Shown here piece after piece: positions 44,677 to 53,338 of a stretch of 64,000 nucleotides of DNA. The notes under the pieces are model-generated. The model made no database searches and was not told where the DNA came from. It saw only the letters and a list, made by a program, of their open reading frames with translations. A program made the translations under genes and the position numbers. Position 1 is the first letter of the stretch. Each line of letters begins with the position of its first letter. This DNA is from Paraburkholderia lycopersici (lineage in GTDB: Bacteria > Pseudomonadota > Gammaproteobacteria > Burkholderiales > Burkholderiaceae), in the NCBI RefSeq assembly GCF_900096975.1, contig NZ_FMYQ01000002.1, positions 62,001 to 126,000 on the forward strand, in the 5' to 3' direction.

Positions 44677-46041
44677 TCAGGCTCGCTCAAGCCCCGCGCC
44701 AACGGTGGCCGCGCGCACGCCCGGCCGCTCAAGCCCGAGATGCGAACGCAGAGTATTGCCTTCGTATTCGGTTCGAAAGAGGCCACGACGTTGCAGGATC
44801 GGCACCACGCCGTTCACGAACGCGTCCAGGCCGTCGGGCAGCGCGTCCGGCATGAGATTGAAGCCGTCTGCGGCCTCGCCCTTGAACCAGTGCTCGATGT
44901 CGTCGGCTATTTGCTCCGGAGTGCCAACGATCACCCGATGCCCGCCGCCACCCGCGAGCGAGCGAATCAGCTCGCGCACCGTGTGACCGCCTCGCCGCGC
45001 CTCGGCAATCGTGGCGTGAAAGAAGGTGTGGTTGCCGTTGCCTCCGTTGGGCAGCGCGAGATTCTCGGGCAGGCGCGCGTCGAGTTCGAGCTGGTCGGGC
45101 GAAATACCCAGTGTGCCGGCAAGGCGCGTGAGGCTGTAGCGCCACGGAATCCGCTCGACGAGTTCGTCGCGCCGCCGCAGCGCCTCGGCCTCGGTCGCGC
45201 CGATAACAGTCGTGAGGCCCGCAAGCACCTGGACGCCCTGCGGCCGGCCGTACGCGGCGGCGCGTGCATTGAGGTCGCGCCGGTACGCCGCCGATTCCTC
45301 GAACGACTGCGACGCGGAAAACACCGCTTCCGCGTGACGCGCCGCGAGATCGCGGCCGTCCCCCGAGCCGCCCGCCTGCACGAGCACCGGATGACCTTGC
45401 GGCGGACGCGGAAGATTCAGCGGCCCGTGCACCTTGAAAAAACGGCCATCATGTTCGACAGGACGCACTTTCGTCACGTCGATGAAGCGGCCGCTCGCCT
45501 TGTCCCCAACAAAAGCGTTGTCGTCCCAGCTATCCCAGAGCGCCTTGACGAGTTCCGTGAACTCCACTGCGCGCGCATAGCGTTGTGCGTGATCGGGCAC
45601 CGCGTCGTGGCCAAAATTGCGTGCCGAAGGCAGATCAGCCGTCGTGACGACATTCCAGCCCGCGCGCCCATGACTCACATGGTCGAGCGTGGCGAAGCGC
45701 CGGGCGATGTTATACGGCTCGTTGTAGCTTGTCGAAGCCGTCCCGATCACGCCGATGTGCGTGGTCGCCGCCGCGATACTGGCCAGCAGCACGGTAGGCT
45801 CAAGCGCCGTGATCGGGCGAAAGTCGATCTGATCGATGATCGCCGCGTTATCGGCAAGGAACACGGCGTCGAACTTCGCGCTTTCGGCCAGTTGCGCGAC
45901 GCGCACATAGTGCGCCACGTCCACGAACGCGCGAGGATCGGCATCGTCGAGCCGCCATGCCGACGGCACGAAGCCCGAGTGCAGGATATTGACATTCAAA
46001 TGCAGGCGGCGCGACGCTTCGGTCGCCGAGGTTCGGCTCAT
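44677..46041 (-). CDS. NtaA/SnaA/DszA-type FMNH2-dependent monooxygenase (LLM class)
   Basis: A 454-residue bacterial-luciferase-like flavin monooxygenase. It begins with the class opening RLHLNVNILHSGFVPSAWR. EPYNIARRFATLDHVSHGRA and GWNVVTTADL are diagnostic of the NtaA/DszA group, and GHPVLVQAGGSGDGRDLAA follows. The group oxidises nitrilotriacetate, EDTA, dibenzothiophene sulfone, dimethyl sulfone or sulfonates using FMNH2 from a separate reductase. It follows the DszC/SfnB-like gene by 56 bases and precedes importer genes. An organosulfur substrate is likely but not proven. Confidence 0.92.
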   Translation of the reverse strand: MSRTSATEASRRLHLNVNILHSGFVPSAWRLDDADPRAFVDVAHYVRVAQLAESAKFDAVFLADNAAIIDQIDFRPITALEPTVLLASIAAATTHIGVIGTASTSYNEPYNIARRFATLDHVSHGRAGWNVVTTADLPSARNFGHDAVPDHAQRYARAVEFTELVKALWDSWDDNAFVGDKASGRFIDVTKVRPVEHDGRFFKVHGPLNLPRPPQGHPVLVQAGGSGDGRDLAARHAEAVFSASQSFEESAAYRRDLNARAAAYGRPQGVQVLAGLTTVIGATEAEALRRRDELVERIPWRYSLTRLAGTLGISPDQLELDARLPENLALPNGGNGNHTFFHATIAEARRGGHTVRELIRSLAGGGGHRVIVGTPEQIADDIEHWFKGEAADGFNLMPDALPDGLDAFVNGVVPILQRRGLFRTEYEGNTLRSHLGLERPGVRAATVGAGLERA

Positions 46042-46097
46042 CTCGCAGGCACTCCTCAAATCATGGGCAGCGCGGCCAGCACCAGCCACGCGAGGTT

Positions 46098-47333
46098 TCA
46101 GAACACGCGGCCTTCGGTGAGGTGCGTCGTCACCCCGTTCAAGGCATAGTCGCCCACCACCCGCGCCTTGTGCAGCAACGGGTTGTGGCTGAAGATCGTG
46201 CGCAGGTTGCGCCAGTGCCGGTCGAAATTGTGCGCACGCGAAGTCGCCGACGCGCCGCCCGCTTCGAACAGACGCTCGGCGGCTTCAAGCGCCAGCTTGC
46301 TCACCACGAGCTGCGTGCGCGCCGTTGCGAGCGCCCCTTCCAGCACGAGCGATTCCGCATCCGGCGTCCCCGCGCGGATCGCCTGCGCCGAGCGATCGAG
46401 CGTGCGGGCATTCTCCTGCACCAACGCGTCAATCGCATGGCTGTACGCGGTGAGCGTGCCGACCACCTGCTGGATGAACGCGTCCTCGCGCGCGGAGGGC
46501 GCCGTGCTGTGCAGCACGGGGCGCCCGTGCTCCAGCACGTAGCGTTTCGCATCGGCAACCACGTTGCGCACGATGCCTGCGGCCACCGTCACCAAGTGGA
46601 GTTGCCGCAGCGCGCCGCAGTGGCGGCCCGCGAGCGTGGTCAGGCTGCGTTCCGTGATCTCGTCTGCGCGCACCAGCAGATTCTCGAACACGAGACTGCC
46701 GCTCGCCGTCATGCGCTGGCCCATGCCGTCCCAGTCGTCGAGCACCGCGAGCCCCTCGCGCCGCACCGGCACGACGGCCACCACCGGGCGGCCCTCGTCG
46801 TCGAGCACGCTCAGGCGCGCGTAGTCGGAAAATGCCGTGCCCGTTGCATAATATTTGCGGCCGTCGAGCCGGTAATGCTCGCCGTCGCGCCGGAGCTTCG
46901 TGGTGTACTCGCCCGGACGCGACGTCCCCAGTTCGGTCGACGCGCCGCCAAAAATCGCGCCGTCAATCACGCGCTGGATCTGCAAATTGTTGAACGACGT
47001 GCGAGCCGAAAGCAGCAGCACCTCGGTCTGGTCGTAGTGAATGCGCAGCGCATGCGCGAGATTGCTGTCCGCTGCCGCCAGCGTTGCGATCACCTCGAAC
47101 TCGTCCACGAGCGTGCCGCCCAAGCCGCCCCATTCCACCGGCAACCTCAGACGTCCCAGCCCTGAGCGTCGGAACGCTTCGAAGCCCTCGAAGGGCAGTT
47201 CGCGGCGTCCTTCGCGCCCGGCCGCATCCTTGCCGATGATCTCCGCCAGCGACGGCAAGTCAGCGAGCGCATCCTGCAATGAGGAACCGGCCGCGCGATC
47301 GCGCACCGGAAGCTGGGTGGGAAGAGCGGACAT
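46098..47333 (-). CDS. Acyl-CoA-dehydrogenase-fold flavin monooxygenase/desulfurisation protein (SfnB/DszC-like)
   Basis: A 411-residue protein of the acyl-CoA dehydrogenase fold. LRLPVEWGGLGGTLVDEFEV, GTAFSDYARLSVLDDEGRPV and DDWDGMGQRMTASGSLVFEN mark the SfnB/DszC branch. Real dehydrogenases have a catalytic Glu and an acyl pocket; in this branch reduced flavin is used with oxygen to oxidise sulfur or other heteroatoms. The end SHNPLLHKARVVGDYALNGV is typical. GGAAAA precedes the ATG. It heads the leftward module; a perfect 11-bp hairpin lies in its leader. Confidence 0.9.
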   Translation of the reverse strand: MSALPTQLPVRDRAAGSSLQDALADLPSLAEIIGKDAAGREGRRELPFEGFEAFRRSGLGRLRLPVEWGGLGGTLVDEFEVIATLAAADSNLAHALRIHYDQTEVLLLSARTSFNNLQIQRVIDGAIFGGASTELGTSRPGEYTTKLRRDGEHYRLDGRKYYATGTAFSDYARLSVLDDEGRPVVAVVPVRREGLAVLDDWDGMGQRMTASGSLVFENLLVRADEITERSLTTLAGRHCGALRQLHLVTVAAGIVRNVVADAKRYVLEHGRPVLHSTAPSAREDAFIQQVVGTLTAYSHAIDALVQENARTLDRSAQAIRAGTPDAESLVLEGALATARTQLVVSKLALEAAERLFEAGGASATSRAHNFDRHWRNLRTIFSHNPLLHKARVVGDYALNGVTTHLTEGRVF

Positions 47334-47984
47334 CGAATTTTCCTTTTCGTCAGGCCCGCGAATCGCCAGGATTCGCGGGCAGCGCACGGCGTTTCACCGA
47401 AAGGAAAAGTATAGGGAGCGCGTTGTCCGCGACTAACCACGGAATTCTAATTTTGTTATTCGCCTGCCTGCATTGACCCGCCTCGCGCACAGTCGCGCAG
47501 CACGATGGCGCGGCCAAAGCAAACCACGCCTGCGCATGGACCTATTTCACTTTTCGTTCTTTGACCACGCGGCGAACGCTTGCCGATAATCGCCTGCTCC
47601 ATACTGCCGCGCGACGCGTTTTACGCGTAGCGCCCATTCTCGACCAAGGAGTCTTCATGATGCGTCTCTGGTACACAACTTCGCCAATCGCCGGGTCGAA
47701 GCAGAACAGTTGAGCGCTGCCTGGCGCGCAGCGCGGCGCCGACACGCGAGCCGGAAAGCAGGACCGCCGTCTGAGCGAAACCAAATGGCGGCCAGCGACG
47801 ATCGAACTCGCGCGGCGCGTCGGGACACATGCGCGCTCGCGCAACCTCACCGACGCGCAGGTCCTCCACACGGCGATTCAATGGCCCCGGCCAGCCGTCC
47901 TTCGTGCGACTCGTGCGCCATGGCGCCACGCAAGACGCGCGCGCCGGGCGGCGACGCTAACCACCAACCGATCAGGAAGGCACC
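47334..47984. promoter_or_regulatory. Divergent control region between two DszC/SfnB-type genes
   Basis: 651 bases without a gene. Next to the leftward gene there is a hairpin (47354-47380), a TATACT-like -10 on the minus strand (47408-47413) and an AT-rich block with inverted GAAT...ATTC ends (47442-47461). The latter could be a site for a CysB/SsuR-type LysR regulator. The right half is GC-rich and shows nothing clear. Confidence 0.5.
47354..47380 (-). promoter_or_regulatory. Perfect 11-bp inverted repeat in the leader of the SfnB/DszC-like gene
   Basis: GCCCGCGAATC (47354-47364) and GATTCGCGGGC (47370-47380) are exact complements around GCCAG. It begins 21 bases upstream of the start codon, inside the likely 5' leader. 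There is no T-run toward the gene, so it may act as a protein site or translation control element rather than an attenuator. Confidence 0.5.
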
Positions 47985-49184
47985 GTGAACGCATCGACTA
48001 CTCCGAATGCCACGCGCGCGCGAGACGAAGATCAGCCCGCCGCGTTGGTCGAGCGCGCGGCGCTGCTCGGCCGCGCATTCGCCGCCGTGGCCGACGAACA
48101 TGACCGCAACGCCACGCCGCCGCTCGAGCAATTCCGCGCATTGCGCGAAGCGGGTTTGCTGCGTGCGAATATTGACCCCGGTAACGGCGGCTACGGCGCA
48201 GGGCTCGCGCTGTCGCGCGCCATCGTCGCGGAGATCGCCTATGGCGATCCATCGGTCGCGCTCATACTCTCGATGCACTACAGCCAGCACGCCATGATCG
48301 TGCACGACGCACGCGAACAGACGGGCAACTGGCCCGCGGCGCTCGCACGGCGTCTCACGCAGGCGAGCGTGGAAGGCCGCGCGCTCGTCAACGCGGCCCA
48401 GGTCGAACCCGCGCTCGGCTCGCCTTCGCATGGCGGTCTACCGGAGACGCTCGCGCGCCGCGACGGCGACGCGTGGCGCATCACTGGACACAAGCTCTAT
48501 GTGACGGGCGCGCCGTTGCTTACGTGGATCAACGTGCTCGCCCGCACCGACGAGCCGGAGCCGCGCCTCGGCCACTTCCTCGTGCCTCGCGAGGCGGCGG
48601 GCGTGCGCATCGTGGAGACCTGGGACCCACTCGGCATGCGGGCCACCGCGAGTCACGACGTGGTGTTCACGGAGGTGGCGATTCCCGTTGACAATGTCGT
48701 TGGCTTGAAACCCGCGCATCTTGGCGTGCAGCGCGATCCGCACGCCACGGCGTGGTACTTCAGTCTGGTCGGCACGGTCTACGACGGCGCGGCGCGCGCT
48801 GCCCGCGACTGGCTGCTCGCCTTCCTCAACGAGCGCAAGCCGGGTGCACTGGGCGGGGCGGCGCTGGCCACCGTACCCATCGTGCAGGAAAGCGTGGGAC
48901 GCATCGAAATGCTGCTGACGACCAACGACTGGCTGTTGCGCACGCACGCCGACGCGATCGACGCGGGTACCGCGCCCGCCGGGTTATCCGCCGTCGTCAA
49001 GCATACCGTCGTGGACAACGCCATTGCGGCCGTGGATATCGCGCTGGAACTCGCGGGCAATCATGGCATCGCGCGGCACAATCCGCTCGAACGCCATCAC
49101 CGTAATGTACAGTGCGCGCGCATTCACGCGCCGTCCAACAGCTTGCTGCGTGCAATGGCCGCGCGCAGTGCGCTGGGCCTGTGA
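47985..49184 (+). CDS. Acyl-CoA-dehydrogenase-fold flavin monooxygenase (DszC/SfnB-like)
   Basis: A 399-residue relative of the gene at 46098, transcribed away from it. LREAGLLRANIDPGNGGYGA, EIAYGDPSVALILSMHYSQH, WDPLGMRATASHDVVFTEVA and ELAGNHGIARHNPLERHHRN are diagnostic of the flavin monooxygenase branch rather than of true acyl-CoA dehydrogenases. The final Arg/His-rich motif binds flavin phosphate in DszC. It is probably reduced-flavin dependent, acting on an organosulfur compound together with the neighbouring NtaA/DszA-type enzyme. No operon partner follows; the next DNA is decayed. Confidence 0.88.
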   Translation: MNASTTPNATRARDEDQPAALVERAALLGRAFAAVADEHDRNATPPLEQFRALREAGLLRANIDPGNGGYGAGLALSRAIVAEIAYGDPSVALILSMHYSQHAMIVHDAREQTGNWPAALARRLTQASVEGRALVNAAQVEPALGSPSHGGLPETLARRDGDAWRITGHKLYVTGAPLLTWINVLARTDEPEPRLGHFLVPREAAGVRIVETWDPLGMRATASHDVVFTEVAIPVDNVVGLKPAHLGVQRDPHATAWYFSLVGTVYDGAARAARDWLLAFLNERKPGALGGAALATVPIVQESVGRIEMLLTTNDWLLRTHADAIDAGTAPAGLSAVVKHTVVDNAIAAVDIALELAGNHGIARHNPLERHHRNVQCARIHAPSNSLLRAMAARSALGL

Positions 49185-49386
49185 TACAAGCCCCGACGTA
49201 CACGCCGGGGCAATGGATTAACCGAAATAACGCACGGAACCCGACCGTCCACAAGAAGGGGAAGCCGTCCCAAAAGCATGTGCCCGCTTGCCGCGCGCAT
49301 TCTCCTGATATCGAACTCGCTGGGCGACAAGGGACGGTCGCCCACACGCAAAGCGGCCGTTCAGACACGCTCCGCCGGGCGCTTTG

Positions 49387-49755
49387 TTAGCGAAATGCCT
49401 GCCGGATTCCCAGCGCGACAATGAGGCCTCCACATGTGAGGTCGATCCATGCCTTCGCGCCACGATATGCCGCCGCAATCGCCGCGCGCGATAGAACGAG
49501 CGCGACTGCTCCGTACCAGCACATCGCTGTTGCGCCGACAGTAGCAAGCATGGCAAAGAAGGTCGGCATGGAAACGTGGGTGGGCGCCGCTGAAGAAAAC
49601 ACCGCCGCATAAAGGCGATGGACTTCGGGTTCGCGATATTTGTTCTGAAGCAATTCGCAATTGACCGCTGTTGGCCGAAGCCACGTAAAAACGTCCGGAC
49701 CAGCCGACCAGTAGAGAACCCGACGGAGCGCATTTGCGTGGAGCCAAGTTGCCAA
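49387..49755 (-). pseudogene. LysE/RhtB family exporter remnant with frameshift
   Basis: The C-terminal third of a LysE-type exporter is readable: VSMPTFFAMLATVGATAMCW, then ALVLSRAAIAAAYRGAKAWI and TCGGLIVALGIRQAFR. The preceding RTNIANPKSIAF is the conserved N-x-x-NPK segment, but it lies in a different frame; the frame changes near 49620. The N-terminal half with the first membrane helices is missing. It is one of two decayed genes separating the two organosulfur modules. Confidence 0.75.
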
Positions 49756-49820
49756 AGGCTGATCGGATTATGCTACGCCATCGAGTAAAGTCAGCGCGTT
49801 AGGTCACGCGCTGGCCAACT

Positions 49821-50470
49821 TCATCGCCCGCATCGCTTCTGCGAATCCCGTCGCTCGAGGTTATATGCCAGCACGTGCAAACTCATTTCGGCAGCGATAC
49901 GCCGAAGCCCGCGCGTCTGGAGTGAGTCGAACCCATCTGGTGTTTGAGGGTGCCGAACACGTATTCGACCGTTCGGCGGCGTACCGTCATTGCGTCAAGC
50001 TGGCGATCCGGCCCGTGCTGCAGCGGACAACGCGGACAGGCACGGCTCCAGTAGCCATGTATTTCTGCAAATTGGCGCTCTCAAGCGACGTGTATCCGTA
50101 TATCGCACGTTGACCCGCCGGGCACAGGTACTGGTCTTCACTGGCGATGTAAATGAAGTCGCTCCGGTCGAACCGTCCGTCTGCCTTGGCGCCCCGGCGG
50201 TTTTGCGTTTTCGGGACCATTGCCGCGATACCTGCATCGTCGCAAGCCTTGATTTCCTGTGCGCTGAGGTATCCACGGTGTGCCAGTGCCTTGATCTTCC
50301 CCTTGCCCATAGCGTCGCGCTCAGCCCTGGCCATTGCTGGCCATTGGACTCAACTGCGCCCGGTCGCCGCCAACGCTCGTGACTTCGTGGGTCACGATGA
50401 GATGGTGTCGAGTATCGACGGCTATCCTCGTTTTACTCCAGGAGGCGTATTTCCGCAGCCCCTCCATGGT
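49821..50470 (-). pseudogene. Degenerate IS1182-type transposase
   Basis: Pieces of an IS1182/IS5-like DDE transposase appear in order but in different frames: AVDTRHHLIVTHEVTSVGGD (near 50430), IKALAHRGYLSAQEIKACDD with GIAAMVPKTQNRRG, DGRFDRSDFIYIASEDQYLC (50330-50050), RRRTVEYVFGTLKHQMGSTH (near 49950) and EMSLHVLAYNLERR (to 49821). RTVEYVFG carries the catalytic Glu region. Stop codons and frameshifts break the gene and its N-terminal part is gone. No terminal inverted repeats were found. It explains the rearranged DNA between 49.2 and 50.5 kb. Confidence 0.85.
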
Positions 50471-50574
50471 ATCTAGTGCTTCGGCACCGCAGCATTGCAA
50501 CAGGCGATTTCAGCTACCATGGTTCGCTGGCCATTGCGGAGGTGCACCGCTCCTGGAAACAGCGGATGTCAGGG

Positions 50575-51186
50575 TCAACCACGCTCGCCAGGGTCCTCGA
50601 ACGCAAACCGCCCTTCTGCGACGAACGCATTCACGGGTCTCCGCTGGGTCGGCCATTCGCGCTCCTGCAGATCCCGTGGCAGCACCGACGAATCCGCACG
50701 CTTACCGACCGCGATCGCCACTTCCACCTGGTATCCTTCAGGCACGTTCAAGACGATCCTCGCCTTCGCGCGATCGAACCCGCCAATCGCGTGCGCACTC
50801 AGGCCCGCATAGTACGCCTGAAACGCGAGACTGGCCCACGCGGCACCCGCATCCAGCGAATGACTAACAAGCGGACTCGGCTCACTGGAACCGGGACGCA
50901 CGTGCGTCCTCGCCGAGAGCAGCACGATCAGCACCGATGCATTCGCGGCCCATCGCTGATTGTTCTCGTTTAGAAGACCGAATACCGCCGGCCAACTGGC
51001 GGAGTCCTTGCGCGCATAGATGAACCTCCAAGGCTGTGCATTGTTCGCCGATGGCGCCCAGCGCGCTGCCTCGAACAAGGCGTACAGCGTTTCGTCATCG
51101 ACGGCGGCTCCCGTGAACGCGCGCGGCGACCACCGGTTCGTGAAGATTGGAGCGATGTCGTACTCTGCTTTGCGAGGCTGGGTCAT
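50575..51186 (-). CDS. Nitroreductase family protein
   Basis: A 203-residue FMN-binding nitroreductase-fold enzyme. PIFTNRWSPRAFTG (N-terminal FMN phosphate Arg region), EAARWAPSANNAQPWRFIYA and AIGGFDRAKARIVLNVPEGY are the family's conserved segments. The gene overlaps the NtaA/DszA-type monooxygenase gene by 4 bases (ATGA), so the two are translated together. No SsuE/DszD-type flavin reductase is visible in the module; this protein may provide reduced FMN to the monooxygenase. It is the last gene of the leftward operon, next to the IS remnant. Confidence 0.9.
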   Translation of the reverse strand: MTQPRKAEYDIAPIFTNRWSPRAFTGAAVDDETLYALFEAARWAPSANNAQPWRFIYARKDSASWPAVFGLLNENNQRWAANASVLIVLLSARTHVRPGSSEPSPLVSHSLDAGAAWASLAFQAYYAGLSAHAIGGFDRAKARIVLNVPEGYQVEVAIAVGKRADSSVLPRDLQEREWPTQRRPVNAFVAEGRFAFEDPGERG

Positions 51187-52517
51187 GATTGCGCGACCGA
51201 GTGGGTAAGAGGATTGTTGGGGCGCTGCAAACCGAGGTTCTCGCGATAAGTTCTGCCTCCGTATTCCGTGCGGAAAATGCCGCGGCGCTGCAGTTCCGGC
51301 ACTACGAGACGGGTGAAATCTTCGAAGCCACCAGGCAGATAAGGCGGCACAACATTGAAGCCGTCCGCGCCACGCTCGACAAACCACCGCTCGATCGTAT
51401 CGGCTACCGTCTTGACCGAACCGATGGCCTGCAGATGCCCCCGCGCAACCCGAAAGCGCAGCACGAGTTGCCGGATCGACAGATTCTCGCGGCGCGCCAG
51501 CTCAAGTTGCTGCTGAAAGCGCCCTTTGCCATTCTCGGGCGCGCGATACGGCAGATCAGGCAACGGTTCATCAACCGGGTAGCCGGACAGGTCGAAGCCG
51601 CCAAACTCCACGTTGCTCACATCGACGAGTTCCTGAAGTTCGTTAAAGCGATCCTGCGCCTCCTGATCCGACTCAGCCACTACGACGGACAAGCCGGGTG
51701 TGATCTTCAACTGGTCTTCATCGCGACCGTACTTCGCCATACGCCCTTTGACATCGGCATAGAACGCGCGAGCCACATCGAGCGATGTCGCCGAACAGTA
51801 ACTCATTTCCGCGACACGCGCGGCGAACTCCCGTCCACTTTCCGAATTGCCCGCCTGGACAATGACCGGATAGCCCTGAATCGGCCGCGGAAAATCCAGC
51901 AATCCTTCGGTAGCGACATGTTTGCCTTCAAACTTAAGCGGATGTGACGCACGCGGATCATAAAAAATGCCGCGCTCTCGATCAGGTCTGTCGAATGCAT
52001 CGTCGTCCCATGTATCCCACAACGCTTTCGCGGCATCGACGAACTCGGCAGCCCTTTCGTAACGCTCCGCGTGCGAGCGCGGCGTGACAATGCCGAAATT
52101 CTTCGCCGTATGTTCTGAAAACGACGATACGACATTCCAGCCCGCGCGCCCGCCGCTAATGTGATCGAGCGACGAAAACTTGCGGGCCACGTTGTACGGC
52201 TCGTCGTAGTTCACGTTGACCGTCGCGACGAGACCGATATGGCGCGTCGACACTGCAATTGCCGAGAGCAGCGTGAAGGGCTCGAACTGATAGCTCTGCG
52301 CGCTACGTCCCGTCTGCGGCGTGATTTCGCCCGAGCGGCCAATAAAATCCGCGACGAAGAACGCGTCGAACCGCGCTGCTTCCGCGAGCTTTGCCGCGCT
52401 GATCCACCACGCCAGATCTGGCCGCCCATTGCCCGTCGAGCCCGGATGACGCCACGCGGCAAGATGATGTCCAAACCGCTGGAAAAATACATTGAGAACC
52501 AGTTGGCGGTTCCTCAT
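51183..52517 (-). CDS. NtaA/SnaA/DszA-type FMNH2-dependent monooxygenase (LLM class)
   Basis: A 444-residue luciferase-like monooxygenase, the second of this family in the window. RQLVLNVFFQRFGHHLAAWR, EPYNVARKFSSLDHISGGRA, GWNVVSSFSEHTAKNFG and GYPVIVQAGNSESGREFAAR identify the NtaA/DszA group. Two Met codons lie close together; the second (52517) has GGAG at correct spacing. It lies 83 bases after the aldolase-fold gene in the tonB operon. Expected reaction: oxygen- and FMNH2-dependent cleavage of a C-S (or C-N) bond of the imported compound. Confidence 0.92.
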   Translation of the reverse strand: MRNRQLVLNVFFQRFGHHLAAWRHPGSTGNGRPDLAWWISAAKLAEAARFDAFFVADFIGRSGEITPQTGRSAQSYQFEPFTLLSAIAVSTRHIGLVATVNVNYDEPYNVARKFSSLDHISGGRAGWNVVSSFSEHTAKNFGIVTPRSHAERYERAAEFVDAAKALWDTWDDDAFDRPDRERGIFYDPRASHPLKFEGKHVATEGLLDFPRPIQGYPVIVQAGNSESGREFAARVAEMSYCSATSLDVARAFYADVKGRMAKYGRDEDQLKITPGLSVVVAESDQEAQDRFNELQELVDVSNVEFGGFDLSGYPVDEPLPDLPYRAPENGKGRFQQQLELARRENLSIRQLVLRFRVARGHLQAIGSVKTVADTIERWFVERGADGFNVVPPYLPGGFEDFTRLVVPELQRRGIFRTEYGGRTYRENLGLQRPNNPLTHSVAQS

Positions 52518-52600
52518 AACCATCGCTCCACTTCGTTTATTTCCCGTGATTGCCGCAGCCTGATGCACTGCGGCAGTCCTGCGCAGCCGGACAGCGTGAG

Positions 52601-53272
52601 TTACGCCGCAGCGTATTGCGAAGCACGCTCCAGCAGGCCGGTGCGTCTCCATTGGAGTTCGATCGCACCAGGCGTGTATACCTGCGCGCCGCCGATCTGC
52701 GCCGCGATCGCCTGGAAGCGCGCCGCTTCCTCGATAAGCAAAATCAGTTCGGCCGTCTTTGCGATGCCCTTGCCCCAGAAATTCGCGCCGCCGTTCGATT
52801 CCAGCAACGCAGGCGGCGGAGCCAGATCCGGCCGTGCATCAAGCCGTTCGCGCACGACCTCGAGCGAACTGCGTGTGCGTTCGAGGTGATTGGGAATTTC
52901 ACGGGCAAGCAGATGGCGCTGCGCCGCGACGTACAAGATGGGAAATGACTTATGCGCAAGCGACCATGCGGCGAGATATGGCGTATGCGCATGAATCAAT
53001 GTATCCGCTTCGAGCCGTGCCTCGTGGAGCAGCGACTCCGGCCGGTCGGAAAAGCGGCTAATGTCGATGCGCGGTGTCTTGTCCCGCTCCCAGGGCTGTG
53101 GGAAACGCAAAGTCAGTAATTTGTCTTGTCCGGGAATACGATGTGACACATGGAAAATCAGGCTCGCCGAAAGCGTTCCCGATTCACGTAGAAAGTCGAA
53201 TGCGTGTGCGGCTTCATTTCTGGCTGCGTCGATATAAAGGGTAACTTCATCGTCAGAGATCGTGTGTGACAT
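52601..53272 (-). CDS. Class II aldolase/adducin-fold protein, non-canonical metal site
   Basis: A 223-residue protein of the FucA/AraD fold. HAHTPYLAAW gives the first two zinc histidines (His94, His96) in the family's standard position. The third histidine, normally in NHG, is absent: the segment reads LLESNGGANFWGKG with Asn160-Gly161-Gly162. The C-terminus (QAIAAQIGGAQVYTPGAIE) is similar to that of the paralogue at 60831-61523. Located between the SsuB-type ATPase and the monooxygenase genes. The reaction is unknown; with an altered metal site, typical aldol cleavage is doubtful. MSHTISDD is chosen as start. Confidence 0.85.
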   Translation of the reverse strand: MSHTISDDEVTLYIDAARNEAAHAFDFLRESGTLSASLIFHVSHRIPGQDKLLTLRFPQPWERDKTPRIDISRFSDRPESLLHEARLEADTLIHAHTPYLAAWSLAHKSFPILYVAAQRHLLAREIPNHLERTRSSLEVVRERLDARPDLAPPPALLESNGGANFWGKGIAKTAELILLIEEAARFQAIAAQIGGAQVYTPGAIELQWRRTGLLERASQYAAA

Positions 53273-53338
53273 GGTGAGTGCCTGGTTCCTCAAACGGTTA
53301 GAAAGATAAAATCGATGTGTGATGTCGCGCCGCTTTCG

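Noticed and set aside
49325..49389. CAAAGCG...GCGCTTTG inverted repeat as a terminator
   Set aside because: The arms are short and the loop is over 20 bases long, so the hairpin is weak and could be chance.
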